In this document: positions 9,062 through 17,734 of the stretch, in pieces
How positions within the stretch are numbered: position 1 is the stretch's first letter
How the letters are laid out: every line of letters begins with the position of its first letter
Assembly: GCF_009908285.1 (NCBI RefSeq)
Contig: NZ_JAAARM010000016.1
Span: 94,345-158,344 of the forward strand
Source of the DNA: Pseudomonas sp. Fl4BN1
GTDB lineage: Bacteria > Pseudomonadota > Gammaproteobacteria > Pseudomonadales > Pseudomonadaceae
DNA: 64,000 nt
Direction: 5' to 3'
The notes under the pieces: model-generated
Told to the model about the DNA's origin: nothing
The model's input: the letters and a program-made list of their open reading frames with translations, nothing else
The model's database searches: none
Translations under genes and position numbers: made by a program

Positions 9062-9891
9062 TGATCACTCAACTGCAAGACATCACCACCCTGCACGAGG
9101 GTCATGGCCGTTACCCGCAAGCCACCAGCGTCGAGGACTTTTGTCGCAACCTGGCAGCCGTGCAGCAGCGTATCGCCAACGCCTGTCAGCGGGTCGGGCG
9201 TGATCCGGCGGGTGTGCGCCTGCTGCCGGTCAGCAAAACCTTTGACGAAGCTCATCTGCGTCTGGCCTACGCGGCCGGCTGCCGGTTACTGGGTGAGAAC
9301 AAGGTGCAGGAAGCGCAGCAAAAATGGCAGGCCATGACCGATCTGGCCGACCTGCAATGGTCGGTCATCGGCCACCTGCAAACCAACAAGGCCAAGCAGG
9401 TGGCGCGTTTTGCCAGTGAGTTTCAGGCATTGGACAGCCTGCGCGTGGCCGAGGCCCTGGATCGTCGCCTGCACATTGAGGGGCGCCAACTGGATGTGTT
9501 CGTCCAGGTCAATACCTCCGGCGAAGTCAGTAAATACGGCCTGGCGCCCGAAGCCGTCGCGGACTTTTTGCACGCCCTGCCGGCGTTCTCGGCGTTACGG
9601 GTGCGCGGGCTGATGACGCTGGCGCTGTTTTCCGCCGACGTGGCCCGTGTCCGGCCTTGCTTTGTACGGCTGCGTGAATTGCGCGAGCGCCTGCGCCAGC
9701 ACGCCCCCGCGGGCGTCGGGCTGGAGGAGTTGTCCATGGGGATGTCCGGTGATTTCGAAGTCGCCATTGAAGAGGGGGCGACCGTGGTGCGTGTCGGTCA
9801 GGCCATCTTCGGCGCACGTGCCATGCCGGATGCCTACTACTGGCCAACCGCGGATGTCCGTCCGGGAGGCGATGTTCCCCCAGCAACTTGA
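9061..9891 (+). CDS. YggS/PROSC-family PLP-binding protein
   Basis: A single-domain fold-type III PLP protein like YggS, a PLP carrier in B6 homeostasis. The PLP lysine is Lys59 in LLPVSKTF, followed by LLGENKVQEAQQKW, the VIGHLQTNKAKQV segment, and a C-terminal LSMGMSGDFEVAIEEGATVVRVGQAIFG phosphate-binding region (split here only by description). At 276 residues it is about 40 longer than canonical YggS, mostly through an N-terminal extension, which suggests a paralog rather than the housekeeping copy. The start at 9061 overlaps the benE stop (translational coupling). Confidence 0.88.
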   Translation: MITQLQDITTLHEGHGRYPQATSVEDFCRNLAAVQQRIANACQRVGRDPAGVRLLPVSKTFDEAHLRLAYAAGCRLLGENKVQEAQQKWQAMTDLADLQWSVIGHLQTNKAKQVARFASEFQALDSLRVAEALDRRLHIEGRQLDVFVQVNTSGEVSKYGLAPEAVADFLHALPAFSALRVRGLMTLALFSADVARVRPCFVRLRELRERLRQHAPAGVGLEELSMGMSGDFEVAIEEGATVVRVGQAIFGARAMPDAYYWPTADVRPGGDVPPAT

Positions 9892-10056
9892 TTCACCCAT
9901 TACAGGCAGCCATGCGATGTCCAGCGGTTATCTGTTGGCCCTGCGAATGCTGATGCGGTTGATCTGTGAAGGCTCGCAAAACAACGACATTGCAGTGTGT
10001 CTCTCTCGGCACTTGCCATGAACCGGCTCACTTTCCCAACCAAGGACTCCTTCATC

Positions 10057-11322
10057 ATGTACGACTCAACGCTGACCCTTAAAGCATTCGACGCCGAGCT
10101 GTATGAGGCGATTCATGACGAAGAACATCGTCAGGAAGACCACGTCGAACTGATCGCTTCGGAGAACTACGCCAGCCCTCTGGTGATGAAAATCCAGAGC
10201 ACCGTGCTCACTAATAAGTACGCCGAAGGCTACCCAGGCAAGCGCTACTACAGCGGCTGCGAGTATGTCGACGTGGCGGAACGGCTGGCCATCGAGCGGG
10301 TCAAGACCCTGTTCAACTGCGACTACGCCAATGTGCAGCCGCATGCGGGTGCCCAGGCGAACGCCGCGGTATTCCTGGCCTTGATCAATCCCGGCGACAC
10401 GGTGATGGGCATGAACCTGGCCCAAGGTGGTCACCTGACCCACGGTAACCCTTCAAACTTCTCGGGCCGTCATTACAAGATCGTTCCTTATGGCCTTGAC
10501 CCCAAGACCGGCTTTCTCGACTACGACGAGATGGAACGCATCGCCCTGGAAACTCGACCGAAGATGCTGATCGGTGGTTTTTCTGCCTACTCCCGGTACA
10601 AGGACTGGGCACGCATGCGGGCCATTGCCGACAAGGTCGGGGCTATTTTCTGGGTCGACATGGCTCACGTCGCGGGACTGGTCGCCGCAGGCGAATATCC
10701 GGACCCATTGCCGCACGCACACGTGGTCACCAGTACCACTCACAAGACCTTGCGGGGCCCGCGGGGTGGCTTGATTTTGTCCAAGGGGCAAGACGAAGCG
10801 TTCTACAAGAAACTCGATTCTGCGGTATTCCCCGGTGTGCAGGGCGGCCCGCTGATGCACCAGATCGCGGCCAAGGCCGTGGCCTTCAAGGAAGCACTGG
10901 CCCCCGAGTTCAAAATCTATCAGGCGCAGGTGCTGAGCAACGCCCGGAGCATGGCCGCCGTGCTGCAACAGCGGGGTTACAAGATTGTCTCCGGTGGCAC
11001 TGATAATCACATGATGCTGATCGACCTGTCCGACAGACCTTACACCGGCAAGGACGCCGATGCGGCCCTGAGCAGGGCTTACATCACCGCCAACAAAAAC
11101 TCGGTGCCCAACGACCCACGCTCACCGTTCGTGACCTCTGGATTGCGCATCGGTACCCCAGCCGTCACTACCCGAGGTTTCGGTGTGCTCGAATGCCAAC
11201 AACTGGCGGGCTGGTTGTGCGACGTACTGGATGCTCTGGAAAGCGGTCGCGGCGACGAGGTCACGCACCACGTGCGCGAACAGGTGGTAGGGCTCTGCCG
11301 CCGTCATCCGGTCTATCGTTAA
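10057..11322 (+). CDS. glyA: Serine hydroxymethyltransferase (accessory copy)
   Basis: Interconverts serine and glycine with tetrahydrofolate; PLP-dependent and cytosolic. It has 421 residues, with HVELIASENY at the N-terminus, HGNPSNFSGR in the folate region and PLP-lysine Lys230 in TSTTHKTLRGPRGG. The start at 10057 (MYDSTLTLKAFDAEL) is chosen over an upstream frame lacking homology. Pseudomonads commonly carry several glyA genes; this context with MocR, YggS-like and LysE genes suggests a specialised copy used when glycine, serine or threonine is catabolised. Confidence 0.95.
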   Translation: MYDSTLTLKAFDAELYEAIHDEEHRQEDHVELIASENYASPLVMKIQSTVLTNKYAEGYPGKRYYSGCEYVDVAERLAIERVKTLFNCDYANVQPHAGAQANAAVFLALINPGDTVMGMNLAQGGHLTHGNPSNFSGRHYKIVPYGLDPKTGFLDYDEMERIALETRPKMLIGGFSAYSRYKDWARMRAIADKVGAIFWVDMAHVAGLVAAGEYPDPLPHAHVVTSTTHKTLRGPRGGLILSKGQDEAFYKKLDSAVFPGVQGGPLMHQIAAKAVAFKEALAPEFKIYQAQVLSNARSMAAVLQQRGYKIVSGGTDNHMMLIDLSDRPYTGKDADAALSRAYITANKNSVPNDPRSPFVTSGLRIGTPAVTTRGFGVLECQQLAGWLCDVLDALESGRGDEVTHHVREQVVGLCRRHPVYR

Positions 11323-11379
11323 TTCTTTACCCCGAGCTATCGCCGTCGAGCTGATTTCCAGAAGACCAAGGGCTGTCCC

Positions 11380-12018
11380 ATGATTCCCATTCAAGACTTA
11401 CTCGTGTTCGTTGCCGCTGCGCTGCTCATGGTGCTCACGCCCGGACCGAACATGATCTACCTGATTTCCCGCTCGATCTGTCAGGGGCGCAAGGCCGGCA
11501 TCATCTCTTTGCTGGGGGTGGTAGCGGGTTTCTTCGTGCACCTGTTTGCCGCCGCCGTAGGTTTGACGGCCGTGTTCCTCACTGTACCGATGGCTTATGA
11601 AGTGCTGAAGTGGGCCGGAGCGCTGTACCTGATGTGGCTGGCCTGGCAGGCGCTCAAGCCTGGGGCTCGCTCGCCGTTCGAGGCCCGGCAACTGCCGCCG
11701 GACTCGTCGAGGAAACTGATCCTGATGGGGTTTCTCACCAGTGCCCTGAACCCGAAAATCGCGGTGTTCTACTTGTCGGTGTTTCCGCAGTTCATCAACC
11801 CCGAGCACGGTTCAGTGTTCACCCAGAGTATCGTCCTTGGTCTGACCCAGATCAGCGTAAGCTTTTCGGTCAACCTGCTGATTGCGTTGTTCGCCTCCGG
11901 GATTGCCGCGTGGTTCGTCCACAACCCATTGTGGCTGGCGGTGCAGCGCTACGTTATGGGGTTTGTGCTGGCGGGGCTCGCGGTACGTTTAATGCTCGAA
12001 CAGCGCCGTACCGCGTGA
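11380..12018 (+). CDS. LysE/RhtB-family amino acid exporter
   Basis: A 212-residue inner-membrane protein with about six helices. The N-terminus TPGPNMIYLISRSICQGRKAG is the conserved LysE/RhtB signature, and ALNPKIAVFYLSVFPQF is the second family motif. Members export lysine, threonine, homoserine or related amino acids. It lies 57 bp after glyA in the same direction and is probably the last gene of the MocR-linked operon, perhaps venting excess amino acid. The substrate is not determined by sequence. Confidence 0.9.
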   Translation: MIPIQDLLVFVAAALLMVLTPGPNMIYLISRSICQGRKAGIISLLGVVAGFFVHLFAAAVGLTAVFLTVPMAYEVLKWAGALYLMWLAWQALKPGARSPFEARQLPPDSSRKLILMGFLTSALNPKIAVFYLSVFPQFINPEHGSVFTQSIVLGLTQISVSFSVNLLIALFASGIAAWFVHNPLWLAVQRYVMGFVLAGLAVRLMLEQRRTA

Positions 12019-12109
12019 TGTGCTGATCGTTACCAGGCTCCAGGTGCACACCGTGTCTCGGCTTTCAGGGTGGGCTAGAAGACTTCGCATCCCAAAGAAC
12101 TCAACACAA

Positions 12110-12275
12110 ATCGGTTAACGGGAAGCTGGCCTACGAGATTGCGTTGCTCCAAGCAGCCAAGCCCGAATCAGGCCAGCGTGCTCGACGATTTGAGCGACAC
12201 CGATATCACCACGCTAAGAAGCCGAACTTGAGGCGCTGCAACCGGCAGCAGTCGAAGCCCAAGTTTGCGATCCCT
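12110..12275 (+). pseudogene. IS66-family transposase (TnpC) remnant
   Basis: In one frame from about 12123 the DNA encodes KLAYEIALLQAAK. A frame change then gives VLDDLSDTDITT, and a further change gives EAELEALQPAAVEA. This order matches the N-terminal region of IS66 TnpC proteins (typically ...LTYEIALLKR...LLDDLxDTDxxxIEAELEAL...). Two frameshifts and loss of the remainder mark it as a decayed fragment. No terminal inverted repeats were found. It sits on the border of the adhesion locus. Confidence 0.65.
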
Positions 12276-12869
12276 CTTTTCAATACGCCAGCGGCCTTCA
12301 ATGGGTAATCGGAGCGCTCGCTCAGCTCCCGGTAAAACTCCAGTACCTCCCGGGGCCGGACCACCTGGCAGCGTCGCTCATCAGCCACGCCTTTTATCGC
12401 CCCCTTCACTGAACTCCAGCTGTTGAAGCCTCAAGCATAAGTATTCCAAGTTTGTCGGCTCTTACTTGGTGTGCAGTGTGTTGACGGTTATTCGTGGTTT
12501 GCAAGTAGGTTAATGACTCTCGCCGGGCATTCAATGACGGTGCCTGCCCGTTATTTTGTAGGTGGTAAGTGCTGCGTTGTGAGTTGTAGGAATTTTCCTG
12601 TTGCTCAATCGGAGCATTCCTTTAAATCAAGTCGACGTGGTCTTGATTCAAATCAATCGGCGCTTCGGTATCGTTGCCGCTGCTGACAAACCTGGCTCGC
12701 TCTTATCGTTAAAGTTGGTCGTAGTATTAGAGGTCAGCAGTATTAATAAACTTGCAGTGAAAGCGGGTGGGTCTGTTTCTCCTAGGGTGATGGCATAACT
12801 TGTCAATCTCTTTAGGTGAAAAGAATTTTGACTATTGCCCCCTTTGAGCCATTTGAAAAAGGAAATCAG
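12276..12869. other. AT-richer leader region upstream of the fimbrial operon, with an unidentified short frame
   Basis: The first part carries a minus-strand frame (12206-12409) with a segment like VVRPREVLEFYRELSE that looks protein-like but that I cannot assign; it may be another decayed gene fragment. From about 12430 base composition turns distinctly more AT-rich, as expected for an acquired fimbrial promoter region. Three copies of AATCAA/TTGATT occur at 12625-12630, 12643-12648 and 12651-12656, the last two as an inverted pair; they could be regulator-binding sites. Confidence 0.4.
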
Positions 12870-13436
12870 ATGAAACATAAGTATCTCCTCTCCATTGCGA
12901 CTTCCGGCTTGATGCTGGCAGCGTTGACGCCAACTTTTGCTAAGGCCACTGATGGTATTGTCAAGTTCAGCGGCAGCATCTCCGACGTCACTTGCGAGAT
13001 TAACGGCAAGACCCCCGGCGAAAGTAACGAAATCAACCTTGAACTCGGCACTTTCGCACCGGGTGATTTCAAAAAGATTGACGATACCTCCACTCTGAAA
13101 GATTTTGAACTGAAACTTACGGGCATCAACTGCACTTCCGATAAAAAGGTCTCCATCGAGTTCGATCAACTCGGTAACGTCGATCCTGCTTCTGGCAACC
13201 TCAAGCTGATCGGCAGCAAGCCGGCAACCGGCGTACAGATCCAGGTCTATAACGCCAACGGCACCCAGCCACAGAAAATTGTCTTGGGCCAAGCCGAGGC
13301 AGCTCCGCAAGTCGCCACGATCTCGAAGGATAATACCGCGACCCTGAAATACAAGGCTGCTTATGTTGCTACGGCAATACCGGTGGGCGCAGGTTCGGGT
13401 ATTTCCTACATCCGCTACACCCTGGCCTATCAGTAA
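12870..13436 (+). CDS. Chaperone-usher fimbrial major subunit (CupB1-like)
   Basis: A 188-residue secreted pilin. A signal peptide with MKHKYLL followed by a hydrophobic run ends near PTFAKA, about residue 24. The mature part begins DGIVKFSGSISDVTCEI, the typical fimbrial fold start, with a first Cys in the ISDVTCEI strand and a second in INCTSDKKV. It ends in ISYIRYTLAYQ, the expected penultimate-Tyr donor/acceptor strand for chaperone recognition. The start at 12870 has AAAGGAA upstream; an earlier in-frame GTG at 12816 lacks a secretion signal. It is the first gene of the locus. Confidence 0.88.
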   Translation: MKHKYLLSIATSGLMLAALTPTFAKATDGIVKFSGSISDVTCEINGKTPGESNEINLELGTFAPGDFKKIDDTSTLKDFELKLTGINCTSDKKVSIEFDQLGNVDPASGNLKLIGSKPATGVQIQVYNANGTQPQKIVLGQAEAAPQVATISKDNTATLKYKAAYVATAIPVGAGSGISYIRYTLAYQ

Positions 13437-13463
13437 CAGTCGTTAGTTATTAAGGGGCTGGTC

Positions 13464-14207
13464 ATGACGCCGACAGCGCGTTTTGTAAATTTTCTCGTTA
13501 TCGGTGTCATGTTTCTGGGGCTGTTCTCTGGGGCTGCGCATGCCGGGATAGTCCTGCAAGGCACTCGGCTGGTTTATCCGGAAGATGCCCGGGAAGTTAC
13601 ATTGAAAATAAGTAACTCCGGTTCTTCAGCTCTTTTGGCGCAAAGTTGGATCGACGAAGGGGATGCCACTAAGTCCCCTGAGGAGATCAAGGTGCCTTTT
13701 TTCCTGGCTCCGGCCGTCAGTCGGCTGGAGTCCGGAGGTTCTGCAGTATTGCGCCTGTCTTATTCAAAAGAACCGCTGCCAAAAGATCGTGAGTCGTTGT
13801 TCTGGCTGAATGTGCTGGAAACGCCTCCACGTCAGAAAAATGATGAAAACGTACTGCAGTTTGCGTTCAGAACACGCATCAAGATTTTCTTTCGCCCTCA
13901 GAACTTGCCTGGCAATGTCGACTCCGCTGGCGAAAAGCTCAAGTGGGAGCTAGTTCGGGCTGGCGGTGCGAAGTCGTCGGTTATCAAAGTGGTTAATCCA
14001 ACTCCGTACTACATCTCTTTCGGTCGCATGGAAGTTGATCTTGCAGGCCGCCGCTTCGATTTGAAGCCCGGTATGGTCGCGCCCTTTGGGCAAGAGTCTT
14101 TCCTCTGGCCGGCTACGGCCCCGACAACTCCGGCAAAGGCTTCTATTCACTATGAAGTGATTAACGATTTCGGTGGCCGTGGGGCACTGGAAAAGCCGCT
14201 GCTTTAG
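13464..14207 (+). CDS. Periplasmic fimbrial chaperone (PapD-like, CupB2-like)
   Basis: A 247-residue PapD/FimC-type chaperone. A signal peptide ends near AAHA (about residue 27), followed by GIVLQGTRLVYPEDAREVTLKI, the usual G1/A1 strand region. The invariant Arg is in TRLVYPED and the Lys in FRTRIKIFFRP. SLFWLNVLETPP is the canonical chaperone segment and NPTPYYISFG the second-domain marker. It captures pilin subunits in the periplasm and passes them to the usher encoded next. Confidence 0.93.
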   Translation: MTPTARFVNFLVIGVMFLGLFSGAAHAGIVLQGTRLVYPEDAREVTLKISNSGSSALLAQSWIDEGDATKSPEEIKVPFFLAPAVSRLESGGSAVLRLSYSKEPLPKDRESLFWLNVLETPPRQKNDENVLQFAFRTRIKIFFRPQNLPGNVDSAGEKLKWELVRAGGAKSSVIKVVNPTPYYISFGRMEVDLAGRRFDLKPGMVAPFGQESFLWPATAPTTPAKASIHYEVINDFGGRGALEKPLL

Positions 14208-14276
14208 TTGGATTTTTCATCCGCTGTAGTTCGAATCCAGCGATTTGGCTTTTGTGGGAGTGTAAGGGACCTCGTT

Positions 14277-16979
14277 ATGTTGAGTATTCAGTGCCGTCGG
14301 CACGAATTACCGAGGTGTCCATTTTTATTGTACGGGCGGGGCTTTGCTCCGGTTGCGCAGTCACTTTGTCTGGCGGTCGTGCTGATGGGCAGTTCAATGG
14401 CGGTGGTGGGCGAAGAGCGTACTGCGTCCGAGGCGGGAGAGGACCTTGATAATGCCTCCAGCCTGGAGGTGCTGTTCGACAGCGACATGTTGTTCCAAAG
14501 CCAGGGAAAGCCCATCGACACTTCGCGCTTTGAGCACCTGGGTTATGTCGCTCCGGGCAAGTACCTGCTTGATCTGGTCGTGAGTGGCCAGTGGCGGGCA
14601 CTGCAGGAGATCGAGTTCCGCGCCAGCGATGAATCGCCAAACAGCCAGCCCTGCTTCGATCGTTCGTTGTTGCAGAAGTTGGGGATCGATCTGCAGAAGA
14701 CCGATGCGGCGTTGGGCGCCGGTGTTTCCCATCCACTGATGGGCGAGGGGCTGTTCTGCGGCGACCTGGGTACCTACATCTCCAGAGCAACCACCCTGGT
14801 CAAAATCTCGGAGCAGAAGATCGAGCTGTCCGTGCCGCAGATTTTCCTGCAGCCGAACCTGTCGAAAACCTATGTCGATCCTTCGAGCTGGGACACAGGG
14901 ATTACCGCGGGCGTGCTCAATTACAGCACCAGCCTGTTCAGCTCGCAGAGCGCTGGGCAACGTCAGACCAATGGCTATGCCGGGCTCAATATGGGCTTGA
15001 ACCTCGGAGCTGTGCGTTTGCGCCACAGTGGCACCGCAACCTGGTCGCCGGACGCTGGCAGCAACTATCAGCGTGGCTATATCTATGCCCAGACCGATTT
15101 GCCGACCTGGCGTTCGCAATTGCTGGTGGGCGAAAGCACGACCGATTCCGATCTGTTCGATGCGGTGTCGTTTCGTGGTGTGCGCATGGCCAGTGATTCG
15201 CGCATGTTGCCCGATACCCAGCGCTTCTACGCGCCGCAGGTGCGGGGCACGGCCAACTCCAATGCCAAGGTGTCGGTGTATCAGCGTGGATACCTGATCC
15301 ACGAGACGACGGTTGCCCCGGGGCCGTTCGAGATTTCCGATCTGCAAGCTGCCAGCTTTGGTGGGGACCTGGAGGTGATGGTCACCGAGGCCGATGGCCA
15401 GACCAGCCGCTTCACTGTGCCTTTTGCTACCACTGTGCAATTGCTGCGCCCGGGCACCTCCCGCTACAGCTTGACCGCAGGTGAGGTGAATGACCCGGGG
15501 CTGGGTGGCAGCAAGCAGTATGTGGCCCAGGGCACCATGCACTATGGGCTGGATAACCAGGTGACCGGTTACGCCGGTACCTCATTCACCGGCAGTTACA
15601 TGTCCGCCCTGATCGGCAGTGCGTTGAATACTACCGTGGGGGCCTTTGGTGTCGACCTGACTCAGGCCCGCACCGAGATACCCCGAGACGGCAGCATGCA
15701 AGGGACCAGCCTGCGTCTTTCCTACAGTAAGAACCTGCCCCTTAGCGGTACTCAATTTTCCTTGTTGGCGTATCGCTACTCCACTCGCGGCTACCTGGGG
15801 TTGCATGACGCCGTTGCCCTGCAGGATTACGTCGAGCGTGGTGACAGCGCCGAGTCGTTCGCGCGGGTGCGTGACCGCCTGGATGTGAACATCAACCAGC
15901 AATTGAGCGGTACAGGCGGCCAGGTCTATGTCACCGGCTCCAGCCTCAAATACTGGAACCGCAAGGGCCAGACCCTGAACTTTTCCCTGGGCTACGGCAA
16001 TCAGTGGCGGGGTAACAGTTACTCGTTCACGGCCCAGCGCATGCGGGCCTCCAGCTCCGGAAGACAGTCCGGCCCGGGCTCGGACAACACCTATTTCAGC
16101 TTCAGTCTGTCGGTGCCCCTGGGACGTGATGGACAACGTGGAACAACGATCAACTCCTATGCCAGCCATGACCGCAAGTCCGGTGCGCACTACACCAGCG
16201 GCATTTCCGGATCACTGGACGAGCGTGGAGATGCCACGTATGCCGTGTCGGCCTCCCATGATCAACGCCAGCGAGAAACTTCGGGCAACGCCAGCCTGAA
16301 CTATTACCTGCCTGAGGTTTCCCTGAGCTCGAGCTTTTCCCAGGGCCGTGATTATCGCCAAGAGTCCCTGGGGGCTTCGGGAGGCATGATTCTCCATTCG
16401 GGGGGGCTGACGCTCTCACAGACCATGAGTGAAACCATGGGCCTGGTGTATGCCCCAAATGCCCAGGGCGCCAATGTCGGGTCCGGCAGAGCTCAGGTGG
16501 ATCGGCAGGGATACGCCGTGGTAGGCAGTCTGAGCCCCTATCAATTGAACACTGTGGATATCGATCCGAGCGGTATCCCCGACGACGTCGAGTTGCAGCT
16601 CAGTTCACGTAATGTCGCACCCGTGGCGGGCTCGGTGGTGATGCTGGCTTATCCGACCCGCCGGGCCAGGGCTTTCCTGGTCGATAGCCAGCAGCCCAAT
16701 GGCCAGCAATTGCCGTTTGCCGCGATCGCGACCGATGCGCAGAGCGGTGTCGAGCTGGGTGCCGTGGGGCAAGGCAGTCGCCTGGTGCTGCGGTCCGAGC
16801 AGGAGCAGGGAACGATCCGGGTGGAGTGGGGCGGTGAGCCCGATGAGCAGTGCCTGATCGACTACCTGTTGCCGCCCCGTGACCAGGCCTCCGCTACCGG
16901 TTATGTCCTGCTCCAGCAACCTTGCCGGGCCGTGCCCGCTGACGATGCCCGGGCCATCAAGTCAGGAGCGCAATCGTGA
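14277..16979 (+). CDS. Outer-membrane fimbrial usher (CupB3-like, without POTRA)
   Basis: A 900-residue usher (PapC/FimD family) forming the outer-membrane pore for pilus assembly. After a long signal region the PapC_N domain begins at LEVLFDSDMLF. The middle is a 24-strand barrel with plug, with LPDTQRFYAPQVRGTANSNAKV and VAPGPFEISDL typical of ushers. The C-terminal domain includes GSVVMLAYPTRRARAFLV and a Cys-containing end. Start 14277 has TAAGGGAC upstream. Unlike P. aeruginosa CupB3, described as a POTRA-bearing 'P-usher', no POTRA-like extension is evident here; a separate TpsB is encoded two genes on. Confidence 0.93.
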   Translation: MLSIQCRRHELPRCPFLLYGRGFAPVAQSLCLAVVLMGSSMAVVGEERTASEAGEDLDNASSLEVLFDSDMLFQSQGKPIDTSRFEHLGYVAPGKYLLDLVVSGQWRALQEIEFRASDESPNSQPCFDRSLLQKLGIDLQKTDAALGAGVSHPLMGEGLFCGDLGTYISRATTLVKISEQKIELSVPQIFLQPNLSKTYVDPSSWDTGITAGVLNYSTSLFSSQSAGQRQTNGYAGLNMGLNLGAVRLRHSGTATWSPDAGSNYQRGYIYAQTDLPTWRSQLLVGESTTDSDLFDAVSFRGVRMASDSRMLPDTQRFYAPQVRGTANSNAKVSVYQRGYLIHETTVAPGPFEISDLQAASFGGDLEVMVTEADGQTSRFTVPFATTVQLLRPGTSRYSLTAGEVNDPGLGGSKQYVAQGTMHYGLDNQVTGYAGTSFTGSYMSALIGSALNTTVGAFGVDLTQARTEIPRDGSMQGTSLRLSYSKNLPLSGTQFSLLAYRYSTRGYLGLHDAVALQDYVERGDSAESFARVRDRLDVNINQQLSGTGGQVYVTGSSLKYWNRKGQTLNFSLGYGNQWRGNSYSFTAQRMRASSSGRQSGPGSDNTYFSFSLSVPLGRDGQRGTTINSYASHDRKSGAHYTSGISGSLDERGDATYAVSASHDQRQRETSGNASLNYYLPEVSLSSSFSQGRDYRQESLGASGGMILHSGGLTLSQTMSETMGLVYAPNAQGANVGSGRAQVDRQGYAVVGSLSPYQLNTVDIDPSGIPDDVELQLSSRNVAPVAGSVVMLAYPTRRARAFLVDSQQPNGQQLPFAAIATDAQSGVELGAVGQGSRLVLRSEQEQGTIRVEWGGEPDEQCLIDYLLPPRDQASATGYVLLQQPCRAVPADDARAIKSGAQS

Positions 16980-17734
16980 TGCGCTTCGCTGCGGTGCCTC
17001 GCCAACCCTGTCAAGGGCAGCGCTGGTTGGTTGCCGGGTTGTTGGCGGCATTCAGTGCCTGGGCCCAGGCGGACCTGTCGATTGTCGGTACGCGGTTTAT
17101 CTATCCCGCCGGCAAGCCGGCCATCAGCATCCGGGTCGGCAATATCGGCCAGGCACCGATTCTGTTGCAGGCCTGGTTGGACAAGGGCGATGCGCAAGCC
17201 GATCCCAGTGCGCTGGTGGTGCCGTTCGTGCTGTCGCCGCCGATATCTCGACTCGAGCCCCGGCAGAACGCAGCGCTGCTCCTGCGCTACAGCGGCGAGC
17301 CGCTGCCCGGCGATCGCGAGTCGGTGTTCTGGATCAACTTTCTTGAAGTACCGCCCCTGGCGGCCGCGAAGGACAACCTGTTGCGGCTGGCATCGCGGAT
17401 GCGCATGAAGCTGCTGTACCGGCCTCAGGGCTTGTCCGGCAAGGCTGACGAAGCGGTCCACCAACTGCGCTGGCGCCTTGCGGCGGCGGGGCAGGGTGGC
17501 GCTGCGCTGCTGGCCGGCAACCCGACCCCGTACTACGTGTCCTTTGCCGGGCTGGCACTGGGCGGCGGTACCCGTTCGATCACCTTGCAGGGGATCACCG
17601 TGGAGCCCTTCGGCTCGGCGCGGATCGCCCTGCCCGACATGCAGGGAATTACCCCGGATCAGGCGGTGGTTCATTACCAAGTGGCAACTGACAGCGGGGA
17701 GACGCTGAGTGGAAGTGCGCGGATACAAGACTGA
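16979..17734 (+). CDS. Second periplasmic fimbrial chaperone (CupB4-like)
   Basis: A 251-residue PapD-type chaperone, paralogous to the one before the usher. The signal peptide ends near AWAQA, followed by DLSIVGTRFIYPAGKPAISIRV. VFWINFLEVPPLA and LASRMRMKLLYRP are chaperone motifs, and NPTPYYVSFAG matches the first chaperone. The ATG at 16979 overlaps the usher stop by 1 bp; a GTG at 16976 has slightly better spacing to AGGAG at 16964-16968. Two chaperones imply separate clients, for example pilin and tip or TpsA-associated subunits. Confidence 0.9.
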   Translation: MRFAAVPRQPCQGQRWLVAGLLAAFSAWAQADLSIVGTRFIYPAGKPAISIRVGNIGQAPILLQAWLDKGDAQADPSALVVPFVLSPPISRLEPRQNAALLLRYSGEPLPGDRESVFWINFLEVPPLAAAKDNLLRLASRMRMKLLYRPQGLSGKADEAVHQLRWRLAAAGQGGAALLAGNPTPYYVSFAGLALGGGTRSITLQGITVEPFGSARIALPDMQGITPDQAVVHYQVATDSGETLSGSARIQD

